NCBI GenBank assembly: GCA_022559845.1
Contig: CM040118.1
Span: forward strand, 231,865,224-231,929,223
Length of the DNA: 64,000 bases
Direction: 5' to 3'
Source of the DNA: Amorphophallus konjac
Lineage: Eukaryota > Streptophyta > Magnoliopsida > Alismatales > Araceae
Shown: positions 36,029 through 47,112 of the stretch, piece by piece
Layout: each line of letters starts with the position of its first letter
Numbering within the stretch: position 1 is the first letter of the stretch
Notes under the pieces: model-generated
Told to the model about the DNA's origin: nothing
Seen by the model: only the letters and a program-made list of their open reading frames with translations
The model's database searches: none
Position numbers and translations under genes: made by a program

Positions 36029-36040
36029 GCTTTGATACCA
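36029..36040 (-). other. Primer binding site of C2
   Basis: On the minus strand TGGTATCAAAGC, initiator Met primer site with one change, two bases after the LTR. Confidence 0.88.
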
Positions 36041-36464
36041 ATTGTTGAGTCTATAAGATGGTGCAAACCGGATTCAGAGGGGGGGTGAATGAATCCCTTT
36101 ATAAAAACTTGATCAATTTAAAATTTAAACTAAAGACTTTAAACTTATGTGGAATTAAAAGGAATTAAGCTCTGAAGAATATGAAAACCAAAGATGCACT
36201 TAATCGAACAGATGAACTGTAAAAGTGCAGACTCCTAAACAAGTCTATACTGTTGACAGAACCAAATTAGGCATGCGTGTACACTAAACCCATTCAGTTA
36301 GAACCGTAGATAGGAACGCGCCTAGCATGCATCTAGCGGTTGAAAAATTGGAAAGCAAACCACAGTACACAAGATCTTTTTAGGTGATTCAGTCCTCAGG
36401 ACCTACATCCACCCCACACTCCAACCAGAGTGTGGATTACGCTGCCAAACAACTTGAACAGCTG

Positions 36465-36650
36465 AGCCTCACAGCTTGCCAACAATAGCTGAGCTTCACA
36501 GCTTGCTTAACCACTGACTAACAGCTTGACTGCTGGGCAATACAGCTTCGCCACCGCTGGGCATTATAGCTTAGCCACCGCTGATACACAGCTTAATCCG
36601 CTGGGCCTTACAGCTTAGCCTCCGTTGATACACAGCTTAGAGCAAGAGTT
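36465..36650. repeat. Degenerate CAGCTTAGCCACCGCTG repeat
   Basis: About seven imperfect units of 22-30 bp built from ACAGCTTAGCC and CCGCTG(G/A) lie in tandem in the R/U5 part of the C2 LTR. Their non-CpG-rich word differs from the other arrays. Confidence 0.7.
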
Positions 36651-37204
36651 TAAAGGAAAAATAAGAAATGAAAACTACAGCACCGGAAAGCTAGAAATAA
36701 AACACAGATAGAATGTAGCTCTCGCAGAAGCAGACTGGCTTGGATCTGATCCAAAGGCCAGTAGAGACAAATCTTCAAGAACTGCTTCAATTGCTTCGCA
36801 ATCTCTTCTCTCGAGATCCCCATTCTTTACTATCTAACGATCACTTTTCACTCTCGGACTCACACACTTCTTTCTCTTAGATCTCTTCTTCTCTTTTGCT
36901 CTCTCAGATTGCTTCTAATCTCTCTCTCTTCGAGCTTCCTTGCTCTTCTATCTGATCATCCTAATTCCCTTCTTCTATCTCTCTATTCCTCTCTTCTCAA
37001 CTCTTCACTCTTTCTTTCTCTTTCTTTTCTGATGCTCGCTCTCTGACGGCTTCTTCTTTCTGCTATCTGGTTCTTCTCTCAGACGACCACTCTCTTTTTA
37101 TTCTACTGGCTTACAGCTTTTTTCTTCTGGCGGCTCTATTTTCTTCTCAGCTTTCTGTAGCCTACCGCTTTTTTTTTACTACACTCATCGAAGGATGAGG
37201 CGGT

Positions 37205-37213
37205 CTTTATATG
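37205..37213 (-). promoter_or_regulatory. TATA box of the C2 LTR
   Basis: On the minus strand CCATATAAAG, about 280 bp downstream of the U3 array. Confidence 0.5.
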
Positions 37214-37489
37214 GAGCAGAGCCTCCGTATGGATGAGGCAGAAAAAAGACCTACTGAAACCCCATTGGTCCACGTCGTAGGGATGATAATGTTCCTCTGT
37301 CATAGTGCCTTGGATCACGTGCCCAATCATTTGCTCCCTTGGAACATGCGCCAGCATCCCGCCATTTCTGGGAACACATGCCTATTCTTAGTTCGACCTT
37401 ACGTGCTACTTTAATCCTATTAGTTGGAAGAAGGACGTTTCATCAAACACCTTGTGAACATGAGTCATAAAGAGTGCACAAATTTTACT

Positions 37490-38410
37490 TATTCAGAATG
37501 TAAATATGCACCGACTCTTGCATGCCAAATTAGAAAAGATGCACAGACCTTAGGTAGTGTAAAACAAAGCATGCACCGACCTTCTATATGCACGATAAGA
37601 AATATGCACTGACCTTGCATGTAGACTAACAAAGTATGCACCGACCTTATATGCAAGCAAATGAAATGTGCACCGACGTTGTATGCATCAGGCTAAGGTG
37701 TGCACCGACCTTGTATCGCTCAAGGGTAAGTGTGCACTGACCTTCTATCGCACAAGGGCAATTGCGCACCGACCTTGTATCGCACAAGGGCAAGTGTGCA
37801 CCGACCTTGTATCACGCAAGGAAAATGTACACGGACCTTGTATCGCATGAAAGCAATTTTGTGCACAGACCTTATGTAATGAAGTGAGAAACATGCACCG
37901 ACCTACTATGCAGACTGTCTAAATGTGCACCGACCTATATGCTGGTTGAACACTGATGTGCATAGACTTTGTTTGCGAAGTTGCGCAGGCCTTGAGGCAT
38001 TGAAACCAAAACATGCACAGACTTCTAGTGTTCAAGCCAAAATATGCACCGAGCTTGTATGACATAAAACTAAACATGCACTGACTTCATAGACTTAATA
38101 TGCTATAAACCAACATGTGGATTGACGTATACATGCAGCCTACAAAAACACACGTCGACCTTAGTGTCTTGAGAACACAACTAGCATCGACCTAAGTATG
38201 CACAAGTGAAACATGCATTGACCTTAGTGTGTGCATATGACTTATCAACCTGAGAGAAAATTGTGCACACAACCTGTTCGATGAAATGTATATAAATGCA
38301 ACATGATATGCAGTGGTCTGAAATGTGCATGGACTTCATATGCAATAGACAGAGATATGCATGGACCTCACATTGACCTCAATGTGATGAGCACAGACTT
38401 AATGCTTCAT
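37490..38410 (-). repeat. U3 tandem array of about 25 AAGGTCGGTGCA units
   Basis: Plus-strand units read TGCACCGACCTTGTAT with variation (CACTGACC, CACAGACC, ATAGACTT) at a spacing of roughly 30-40 bp. The array fills most of U3 upstream of the TATA box, like an enhancer repeat. At least five diverged units of the same word are present in C6 (12050-12200). Units are least diverged at 37660-37840. Confidence 0.85.
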
Positions 38411-38562
38411 ACACAGTTATGACATCATGAAAACATTGACAGCACCAAGACCTTATCAATGCAGAATTAACACTAAATGCAGCATCAACACGTATGTATG
38501 CAGTATGCAAAGACATGATGACTTATAGTGTTTGCTATCATCAAAACCATAAGGACACAACA

Positions 38563-39829
38563 TTCTTAGCATGTACTCATGAGGGGTCGATCTAGTTTAT
38601 ATTTAGAGTGAACATAAGAAGAACGTGGTTGGTCGAAGACCACTGCTTGCAGGTAGCGGTCTCTGCAAGACCGCCTTTTATCTACAACAGACAGAGACGA
38701 ATCCATGTTAGCAGAGCCTATTCCAGGGCAATTAATGCATGAAAACTATGAGGAACCGAAAGATAAAACATGACCGTATGTTTAGAACGAAGTAAGTGCA
38801 TGGAAAAGGCATGAATTAAACTAAGGTTCTTATCTTTTCATTAGTGTTGCAGGGATAGCATGCAAAAAATATCCTAACTGCGTGGTCATGGAAAAACATT
38901 AAATACGCCGTGTATAGTGCATGAAATCGAGCAACGTTAGAGGGCTTTTGATCCTAACACATTGTTTAAGCCATACATGAGATAACCTACCTCTGGGTTT
39001 GCTCCTAATCAGAGAATTTCTCGCAAGAAGAGGGTGCTGGTTCCTATGCGTCTTGCGTAGAAACTGCTACTTCCGAGCACTCTTACTTCTTAGATGCTTG
39101 ATCTCCTATCACCAAAGTTTACAGAAGGTTAGAAGACACTAAGGAAAACAAATAACCCTAAAGGATGAACCTGAAAAGACGATGCATTACCTTCGAACTA
39201 CGAGATCCAAAATTAGGTTTTGCGCAGAACGAATCTGGGCTCTATTTATAGAGTTTGGCCTAGGGTTGAGGGATTAGATCGAATTAGGAGTCCTTATTGG
39301 GGTTAGAATCGATCCCAAAGAGTCCTAGACAAGTTACCATGCCAGATCATATCGACCCCTAGCGATTTGGGAGGATAAAAATCTAAATTTCCTAGGGTTT
39401 ATCACCTTCGATTTACGGAACTTAGTCGTGGTCTTCTCTGAACCACCTTATTCAGAATGCGGTCACGCGACTGACCGCGTCTTGCCTGGCGCTGGAACTT
39501 TGAATTTTAATTCAAACTTTTCGTTAATTATCCTGTCATTTTCTAGTTAAAATAGGGGAATTACCCTATTACGTTTCTTGGGTTGGGCTTGGGCCACAAG
39601 ATTAGGTTTTAGGGTTTTAGGCCCATTTTAAGTGGGCCTATTTATTTAATTAGTAGCTTTGCTTTTAAATCAATGGCTTTGAATGTTTAAGCCCACTTAA
39701 ACTTATTAAATGCGTAAAGAATTCTATTAATCAATTAATTAGCCCATTAAGTCTTTTAAGCCCATATTAAATGCTTAATTAAATCTATTTAATTTTTAGA
39801 AAAATTCTAGAATTATCCGTGGTGCTACA
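38563..39829 (-). mobile_element. G5 3' LTR, truncated (1267 bp)
   Basis: It matches 43048-44314, the beginning of the full G5 LTR on the minus strand, and breaks at the C2 edge. The rest presumably lies on the far side of C2, outside or lost. TATA at 39243-39250. It contains GCGGTCACGCGACTGACCGC couplets near 39470 and GGTCTCTGCAAGACCGCC near 38660. Confidence 0.85.
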
Positions 39830-39845
39830 CCCTTCCCCACTTAAA
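39830..39845 (-). other. Polypurine tract of G5
   Basis: On the minus strand TTTAAGTGGGGAAGGG before the LTR start TGTAGCACC. Confidence 0.88.
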
Positions 39846-40021
39846 GAGAATTTGGTCCCCAAATTCATTGCATGAGATTTTGAAAAGTGTAATTTACTTA
39901 CAAAATAGCTCCGGGTATTAAATGAGGAAAAAGTCGGATGCGAATGGGTTAGGATAATACCTTCAACCGCGTTACCATCCCTTGTAGGTTCATTGCCCAT
40001 GACAGCATTGGGATGCCATTG

Positions 40022-40983
40022 TCATCTATGCCCTCCATTACTCTTTGAGGGTTGTTCCTTTATGAGTGGACAATCGGGCATTCTTTGTTCCCAGCTGCCA
40101 CAATGCAAGCATGCGCCGAGGCGCTTCCAAGACTCTTCGGCAGCGTGTCTGAACTTGTCACAAAATTTGGAAGCCTCCCTGACTTGCTTGTCTTTCTCCT
40201 TGACCCATTTGTTTTTACCATTACCATTGACATTACCATTATGTGGTCTCTTCTTGTGATCTTGGGAGTTATGAGTTCCTGTGATGCTAAATTTATCTCC
40301 AATCTCTCCTCGCCTATCATGTTTTCGGCTTGGCTCCTCATCTCTTCCCTTGAACTTCTCTACCTTTTCAAGGGTCCTTTCACATAAATGCGTTGTATGG
40401 ACCATCTTCGTATAGGTCCAGATATTCTGAGGGCCAAGTTGTTTAACAACAACCGGCCTCAAGCCGTCCATAAAGCGATTGGCTTTAAGGAGCTCCGTAC
40501 TGACAAGATGCGGAGCATACGGTGCTAGCCTTGAGAATTGAAGTTCATATTCTGCTACGGACATCATACCTTGCCTAAGAGAGGCAAATTCCACAGCCTT
40601 CCTTTCCCGGACATGCTCCGTAAAATACTTCTCTCGGAAGAGTTCAAGAAACTCCTCCCAAGTAATTTGTGCATTGTGAAGATGGGCCGAGGTGGCCTTC
40701 CACCATGTGCGCGCATCTTTATTAAGTTGAAATGTGGCAAGTAGGACATTCTCCTAGTCTGCGCATTGCATGACATGAAATATATGGTCCATTTCGTTTA
40801 TCCAATTCTCTGCTTCATCCGGGTTGGATGATCCCGAGAATAGTGGACGGTTCATACTCCTAAAATTACGATGAAGATCCCCGACGCCAGCTCACACGCT
40901 AGCTTGTGCCACAGTCTGCAGGGTCTGGGTACGACCCACAACCGTTCGTTGCATAGCTTCCCAATTCGCACGATTAGCGGCCA
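40022..40983 (-). pseudogene. G5 gypsy gag, the only coding part of the element
   Basis: On the minus strand from ATG 40983 (MAANRANWEAMQRTV) to a TGA at 40022. A Retrotrans_gag-type capsid region is visible (ENWINEMDHIFHVMQC, WEEFLELFREKYFTEHVRE, LRQGMMSVAEYELQFSRL), then a basic Asn/Lys-rich linker and two zinc-knuckle relics, CDKFRHAAEESW (last Cys lost) and CLHCGSWEQRMPDC. Two stops interrupt it near 40905 and 40755. Only 176 bp without coding signal separate it from the polypurine tract, so protease and all of pol are gone. It is a gag-only, non-autonomous derivative of a chromovirus related to G4. Confidence 0.9.
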
Positions 40984-41202
40984 TTTTGAAAGTAAGGTGC
41001 CTGAGAAAATACACAACTAGTTACTTTCTTTAGAATTCATGAGGGTCAACCTAGAAATTAATTTCTAAAGAACTATCTTATCCCGAGCTCTACCCAATCT
41101 CACTTGGGTTCGAAGAATTTTTTCCTAGTTCATAGGTATGGGTCCTTAAGCCTTGGACTTAACATATGACTTGACATTTTTCTAGGACTTACTTAAGCCT
41201 AG

Positions 41203-41214
41203 GCTCTGATACCA
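41203..41214 (-). other. Primer binding site of G5
   Basis: On the minus strand TGGTATCAGAGC, seven bases after the LTR. Confidence 0.93.
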
Positions 41215-42620
41215 ACTTAATTGTCACTCCCCGAGATATATGTACAGCGGAAGAGATTCGGGAACATGAACAGTCGAAAATATGCCTCAAGCTAGCAAGA
41301 TAATCAGAGCGCAACATTCACACATAAAGGAGTGAACATAATGTATAAAACTTCAACTTTATTGAATAATAATCAAAAGTTTGGAATGACACTTGACTCA
41401 CTTGGACATAGTAATTCACTAGACTCAATAAAAGAAAAATTACATAACATGACCAACTTCACCGCCTATTACAGTGAAGGAACTTAAATTACAATCTGAC
41501 TCGCGACATTTGTAACATTCTAGGGCTTCTCTTGAACTTTACTCGCTCTCGGACCCGTCACTCAAGTACTTCGACTACGAGCCACTATAATTTCCTGAAA
41601 AAGATTAGAAAAGTAGGGAATGAGCGCACTCGCCCAGTAGGTATCTTCGTATCAACATGATGGCAATGTTAAAGTAAATAACATTTTAGCTCTAGAAGGT
41701 AAGATAAATGAAATGCGATGAAACATGCGATAAAACCAAAGTAACCATAAGTAACAAGATAAGTATCGAGTATGAGATTTCAAGTAAATAAGAGAGCATG
41801 ATCAAGTAAGAATATAATATGACCTTTCAATAACGAGAATGTACTATCATGTAACGAGAATGTACTTTTCATAACCTTAAAAGGTTATGCACTAGAAAGT
41901 CATGTAATAAGCAAGCATGTAATTTTATAAGATTGCCTCGTGGATTTCACCCGTTTATAAAAAAAGTATTCCCAGCGTAATGCGACGCCAGTAAGCATCA
42001 TATCCCATGGTTTATAGTATGTTTCTGACCATCTGCCGAGGGGGCTAGTGTGGAGCCCTTGGACACCGTCCGTGCCCGCCCTTGCATCATCAAGTTACAA
42101 ATCAAGCTACTTCCACGAGAAATATAAATGTAGGCCAATAATGTCAAGTTCAACAATAGTTTCATGGCAATAAAACAAAGGTAAGAACGTACCAAAATGA
42201 AATTATGAGAGTTCAAGGATGAATTTAATTGGACATTACGCTACAGAGGAATTTCGACAGCATAACGGTACATTTCCATAGTTTCATAGTTCATTAATAA
42301 CTTAATGAATAAGATTTTTGGGACATCAGATAGTCATAGGGCCATCTGAACAAGATATGATCAACCCTAGGGTCAAACCCCGGGTTAAACAACGAGATGA
42401 CAGAATGCGGTTCCATGAGGACCATTTTCTCGAGGAAGTGGTTGAGTCAAGACCGCTATTAAGGGGAGACGACGCAGGAGAAAGAATGAGTCGATGCAAT
42501 GAACAAGCTGGCAGAACGTGGTCGTGCCAGGATCGCTATCTAGAAGTAGCGGTCACCGATGGCCGTGTTCAATCTAGTCCACAAAAAATGCAGAATTCAC
42601 GAAGTGCTTTCTAGACTTTT

Positions 42621-42745
42621 GGGTTTTTATGGTACAACCAGCTCGGCGTCCTAGTGGGAATCCCAGGCTCGTGGAGACTTACGGAGGCCTTGAAACAAGA
42701 TCACCTAGTCCGGCAGAAGGAATATCCGACGGAGAGGCTCTCAAG
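42621..42745 (-). promoter_or_regulatory. G5 copy of the G4-G5 conserved LTR block
   Basis: Starts GGGTTTTTATGGTACAACC like 25535 in G4, with CAGGCTCGTGGAGACTTACG inside. It stands out because most of the two LTRs no longer align by eye. Confidence 0.6.
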
Positions 42746-43727
42746 TTCAAGAGATGTTCCTATCAAGTGCAAGTGATCTAATAGAATCATACCGGAGTAC
42801 AAGCTATGTGTGACATAATAAAATAGAAAAGAGATGAGAAAGGCATGCGTCAAAGCATAAATCAACGTGAACTTAAGTCATGAAAATTTTCTTTAAGTAT
42901 AAAACTATAAAGTGTTGGCATGAAATTAACATACATGAAAATAAGTTTTTTATAGCATGAAGGGCGTAAAACCTAACATGATTAAAACATGGTATGACAA
43001 AAATTATGAATATAGCAATATAACAAGAAATAGGGCATTGTTACTTATTCTTAGCATGTACTCATGAGAGTTTGATCTGGTTTCTATTTAGAGTGAATAG
43101 AAGCAGAACGTGGTTGGTCGAAGACGTCTACTTGTAGGTAGCGGTCTCTGTACGACCGCCTTATGTCTGCAATAGACAGAGATGAATCCATGTTAGCAGA
43201 GCTTATTCTAGGACAATTAATGCATGAAAACTATGAGGAATCGGAAGATAAAACATGATAGGATGTTTAGAATGAAGTAAGTGCATGGAGAAGGCATGAA
43301 TTAAACCAAGGTTCTTATCTTTTCATTAGTGTTGCAGGGATAGCATGCATAAAAAATCCTAACTGCGTGGTCATGGAAAAACATTAAATACGCCATGTAT
43401 AGTGCATGAAATCGAGCAAGGTTAGAGGGCTTTTGATCCTAACACATTGTTTAAGCCATACATGAGATAACCCACCTCTATGTTTGCTCCTAATCAGAGA
43501 ATTTCTCACCGGAATAGGGTGCTGGTTCCTGCACGTCTTACGTAGAAACTGCTACTTCCGAGCTCTCTAACTCCTTAGATGCTTGATCTGCTATCATCAA
43601 AGTTTGCAGAAGGTTAGAAGACACTAAGGAAAACAAATAACTCTAAAGGATGAACCTGAAAAGACGATGCCTTACCTTCGAACTATGTGATCCAAACTTA
43701 GGTTTCGCGCATAACGAATCTGGGCTC

Positions 43728-43735
43728 TATTTATA
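43728..43735 (-). promoter_or_regulatory. TATA box of the G5 5' LTR
   Basis: TATAAATA on the minus strand within CTCTATAAATAGAG, conserved in the truncated 3' LTR at 39243-39250. Confidence 0.6.
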
Positions 43736-44327
43736 GAGTTTGGCCTAGGGTTTAGGGATTAGATCTAATTAAGAGTCCTTATTAGGGTTAGAATCGATCC
43801 CAAAGAGTCCTAGACAAGTTACCAAGCTAGATCACATCGACCCCTAGCGATTTGGGAGGATAAACATCTAGATTTCCTAGGGTTTATCACCTTCCATTTA
43901 CATAACTTAGTCGCGATCTTATCTAGACCGCCTTATTCAGAACGCGGTCGCGCGACTGACCGCGTCTTGCCTGGCGCTGGAAATTTAAATTTTAATTCAA
44001 ACTCTTCCCTAATTATCCCCTCATTTTCTAGTTAAAATAGGGAAATTACCCTATTACGTTTCTAGGGTTGGGCTTGGGCCACAAGCTTAGGTTTTAGGGT
44101 TTTAGGCCCATTTTAAGTGGGTCTATTTATTTAATTAGTAGCTGGGCTTTTAAATCAATGGCTTTGAATGTTTAAGTCCACTTAAACTTATTAAATGCTT
44201 AAAGAATTCTATTAATCAATTAATTAGCTCATTAAGCCTTTTAAGCCCATATTAAATGCTTAATTAAATCTATTTAATTTTTGAAAAAATTCTAGAATTA
44301 TCTGGTGTGCTACATCTGAGGTGGTTT

Positions 44328-44531
44328 TCACTTGAGTAAGCTAGAGAGATGGTCAAGCATTGTACTAATAGAAGTGTTAAAGTTCTGGGTTCTCTCATCA
44401 ACCAGTGTTTTAAGAGATTGAATTTTGGTTGCAACTGTCTGAAACAGACCATGCATCATATCACTGACTGACTTGAAAGAAGTGCAGAAAATTTCAAAGA
44501 ATTGGGAAAGTAAAAAATCCGACTCATCAAG
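44328..44531 (-). pseudogene. Coiled-coil ORF remnant downstream of copia pol (env-like region?)
   Basis: On the minus strand 67 codons are open, from LDESDFLLSQFF through SVSDMMHGLFQTV and KTLVDERTQNFN to SSLLK and a TGA. The spacing of Leu, Ile, Val and Met suggests a coiled coil. SIRE-like elements are known to carry an extra env-like ORF between pol and the 3' LTR, and this lies in that position. The identity is inference; no motif settles it, and upstream the frame is closed by a TAA. Confidence 0.3.
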
Positions 44532-44954
44532 TTATTTCAAGGAATTTAAAATATTTGAAATTAACACCCTCTTTTTAGAGACTTTATTAATGTCCCTTAT
44601 GTATTTTAATGGTTCAAAGTCTATAAGCGCAAATCCAAAAATTAAAAACCATGAAAAACCATTTATGCTTATTGAATAGAGTTAAAACACCTCTCAAGAC
44701 AATTGTCCAACACTGTTCTTTCCAAGTTACTACTTAATTTCATGAGACACCTCTAGGAAAAATTCTAATATGTATTGAAGTTAAACAATTTCTATAGGTG
44801 CTGAATTTTGCTTTAGGTCAACCATATTATTATTATTATTATTATTTTAAATTTTTCGGGAGCATTCAAATTTAGTACATGGCTTTTGACGCGAGGAAAC
44901 ATATTTATCCAATACCAGAGTCCCCGGTTACTCAGCATGACTAACCATGCTGCC

Positions 44955-45205
44955 TTGCCAGAGACAACTGCTCACCTCATGACATACAATCCATATCACT
45001 TGCTTGGTGAAGGGATGTAGTTTCTCAGTAATCCACAATTATTGCTCTGTCCGCCTCTTTTTTTTTAACTTTTTCTCAGAGTTTTTCTAACAGAGATAGC
45101 TAGACCTTTACTTCATGACTCAATCCTCATCACTTCTTTGGTGATGGGACCCGATTTCTCAGCTAGTCATAGCCATTGCTCTGCCTTTTTCTTTCATTTT
45201 ATGGC
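44955..45205. repeat. Diverged tandem duplication of about 130 bp
   Basis: Two copies share CAGAGA.A.CT, CATGAC....AATCC.ATCACTT, TTGGTGA.GGGA, TTTCTCAG and CATTGCTCTG..C/ATTGCTCTGTCC in the same order, starting near 44962 and 45090. Confidence 0.6.
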
Positions 45206-45982
45206 GTATTCTTTTAGCTTTATTCAGACCAATTGCATTGTTTAAAGACAATACTTTGATTAAAAATTTTCAACCAAAGTGGCATCTTTACTTTTAATTT
45301 CAATTTTTTAGAAAATATATAGTATAGACAGTCTTTTCAGGTTATTTTAAAAACTACTCCATAAACAAGGCTGGGAATCTTCAAGACTTTTAATCTCAGA
45401 ATTAAAAATTTATAGACAATAAACCATTGATTTGTTAGGGGTCGATCAAAAAATCATAAGTCTCTTAAGAAGAGAGTGTACATTTTTAACTCCCCCTGAA
45501 TCAATGAGTATTGTCAAATTAACATTAAAAAGGTGTGTCGACGTAGAAGGGCTACTGCGTCGACTCAGTGCAGTTGACAAAATGAAGAATAGAGGAAAAG
45601 ACAATTGTGTGTCGACGTAAAGAACTTGTTGTGTCGACGCAAGTAATGCAGACAGGATATCTAGATTTACCAAATCCAGGAATCATGGGTCGTCGTGGCC
45701 TTCCCTGTCAGACGACTGTTAGCTGCAAAGACATAAATGCTTGACACCATCAAAACTCTGACATTGGCTGATCAAATCTCACACTTTTTCCATCTAATTT
45801 TCTGCATATGAAAAGCCTTTCTAGTAGAGCCACATGCAATTCTTCAAAGCAAAACTTAGCACTCTTGCAGAAATTGTTGAACCAACAGACTCCCCCTCAG
45901 CATATGCATGCCAATGATGAATGTTTTTCTGAAATTTAAACACTAAATATGCTTAACATGACGATTAAACACAATGACTCTT

Positions 45983-46070
45983 GGTACATGGCGGAGAATC
46001 TTTCTCTCACATAGTAATAGCCTCCAGATAAGCTTATTCTGCCCTTCGACTAGTTACCATTTTATATACC
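45983..46070 (-). repeat. Copia stem module, copy 3
   Basis: Plus text opens GGTACATGGCGGAGAATC and closes ACCATTTTATATACC; CTTGGTA pairs with TACCAGG with one mismatch. Confidence 0.75.
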
Positions 46071-46136
46071 AGGTTGATATGGCCCTATCATGATTGCAAC
46101 ATGCGTTTCTTTAATCTAAATGCAAGGTTGACTTAC

Positions 46137-46223
46137 GGTACCAGGCGGAGTTATGCACTCTCGCATCCTGATTGCTTTCAGACAGATTGAATCTACCCTT
46201 CCACAAATCACCATTTATTAAAC
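46137..46223 (-). repeat. Copia stem module, copy 4
   Basis: Plus text opens GGTACCAGGCGGAGTTATGC, contains TTCAGACAGATTGA (minus CAATCTGTCTGAA) and closes CACCATTTATTAAACC. It lies 67 bp from copy 3, so the module is tandem here. Confidence 0.75.
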
Positions 46224-46417
46224 CATGGAGTCAACGCACATGAAAGATGCATGTGAAATGCAATGCTATATGACAACCAGGATATGCAGACTCTCCCTCA
46301 ATATGATAACCAAAAAATATGAACCAATCAATTTATGAACAAGACAATTCATGGACATTTATTTTCAAAGCATCAACAAAGACACATTTACAAAATCATT
46401 GAATTTCAGCAATTAGT

Positions 46418-47112
46418 TCAATCAGATTTATCATGAGGTCTACACAATCCAAGCTCTCTTCTTAGAGAAGTGAATCTTTCATTATAGAGAGGCTTGGTAA
46501 AGATATCAACAATTTATTTCTATGTTTCAATGAAATGCAATTCATAGTTCTTTTTATTTGCCTCATCCATTAAAAAGTGATGCCTAATTTTTATATGCTT
46601 AGTCCTAGAATCCTGGATGGGATTTTTGGTCAAATTGATAGCACTAGTGTTATCACATAGAATTGGAACACATCCAAGATCCACATGGTAGTGTTGGAGT
46701 TGGTGTTCTATCCACAACACCTGAGTGCCACAACTCCCTGCAGTGACATATTCTGCCTCTGTAGTAGAGAGGACAACCGAGTGTTGTTTCTTGGATGCCC
46801 AAGATACCAAACACCTACCTAAAAACTGGCAATGCCACCAGTACTCTTTCTATCCAACTTGCATCCAGCATAGTCTGCATTGAAATATGAGATCAGATTA
46901 AAATCACACGATGCAGGGAACCACAATCCCAAATCATGAGTTCCAGCAAGATATCAAAAAATACGTTTTACTGCACTCATGTGGTATTCCCTAGGACTAG
47001 CTTGATTTCTAGCACATAGGAAAACACTGAACTGAATATCTAGTCTAGATGCAGTAAGGTAGAGCAAGGATCCAATCATACCTCTGAATATTTTTGCATC
47101 TATGTTGGACGC
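46418..47112 (-). pseudogene. C3 copia pol, RT end and RNase H
   Basis: On the minus strand: RT tail with RGMIGSLLYLTASR and a YHMSAVKRIF segment, a frameshift near 46960, ADYAGCKLDRKSTGG in another frame, a second shift near 46825, then RNase H with VSWASKKQHSVVLSTTEAEY, CDNTSAINLTKNP and RTKHIKIRHHFL. A stop follows HFIET at 46520, after which KQIVDIFTKPLYNERF and RRELGLCRP run to the true end at 46418. TEAEY and the IFTKPL end are typical of Ty1/copia pol. Sequence to the right of 47112 is unrelated. Confidence 0.92.

Larger units (their letters stand above)
36043..38562 (-). mobile_element. C2 copia 5' LTR (2520 bp)
   Basis: On the minus strand it starts TGTTGTGTCCTTATGGTTTTGATGATAG and ends GACTCAACA before the primer site (start quoted as TGTTGTGTCC and TTTTGATGATAG). 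It has a C-rich run and GTGGATGTAGG...GAATCACCTAAAAAG near its U5 end as in other SIRE-like LTRs, a CT-rich leader at 36780-37100 and a long U3 array. Its edge at 38562 abuts the interior of a G5 LTR cleanly. Confidence 0.82.
41222..44314 (-). mobile_element. G5 5' LTR (3093 bp)
   Basis: On the minus strand from TGTAGCACACC to GGGGAGTGACA. TATA at 43728-43735. Couplets occur on both sides of it (43920-43975; 43107-43160; 42420-42570). The block at 42621-42745 matches G4. It is inserted in C3 3' noncoding DNA at 44314/44315. Confidence 0.88.
44315..46417 (-). mobile_element. C3 copia region downstream of pol
   Basis: Between the end of pol and the G5 insertion lie two stem modules, polypurine-like runs (minus GGGGGAGTCTG near 45893 and GGGGGAGTTAAAAATG near 45490), GCGTCGACGCAG-type couplets at 45535-45645, a diverged tandem duplication at 44955-45205 and a short coil-coding remnant at 44328-44531. 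No other coding signal is visible. Confidence 0.65.

Noticed and set aside
36780..37130. CT-rich stretch as a gene promoter
   Set aside because: It lies downstream of the C2 LTR TATA box in LTR orientation and is best read as its leader.
37490..38410. CRISPR-like regularly spaced repeat
   Set aside because: Units are degenerate, spacers are related to each other, the host is a plant and the array lies in a copia LTR U3.
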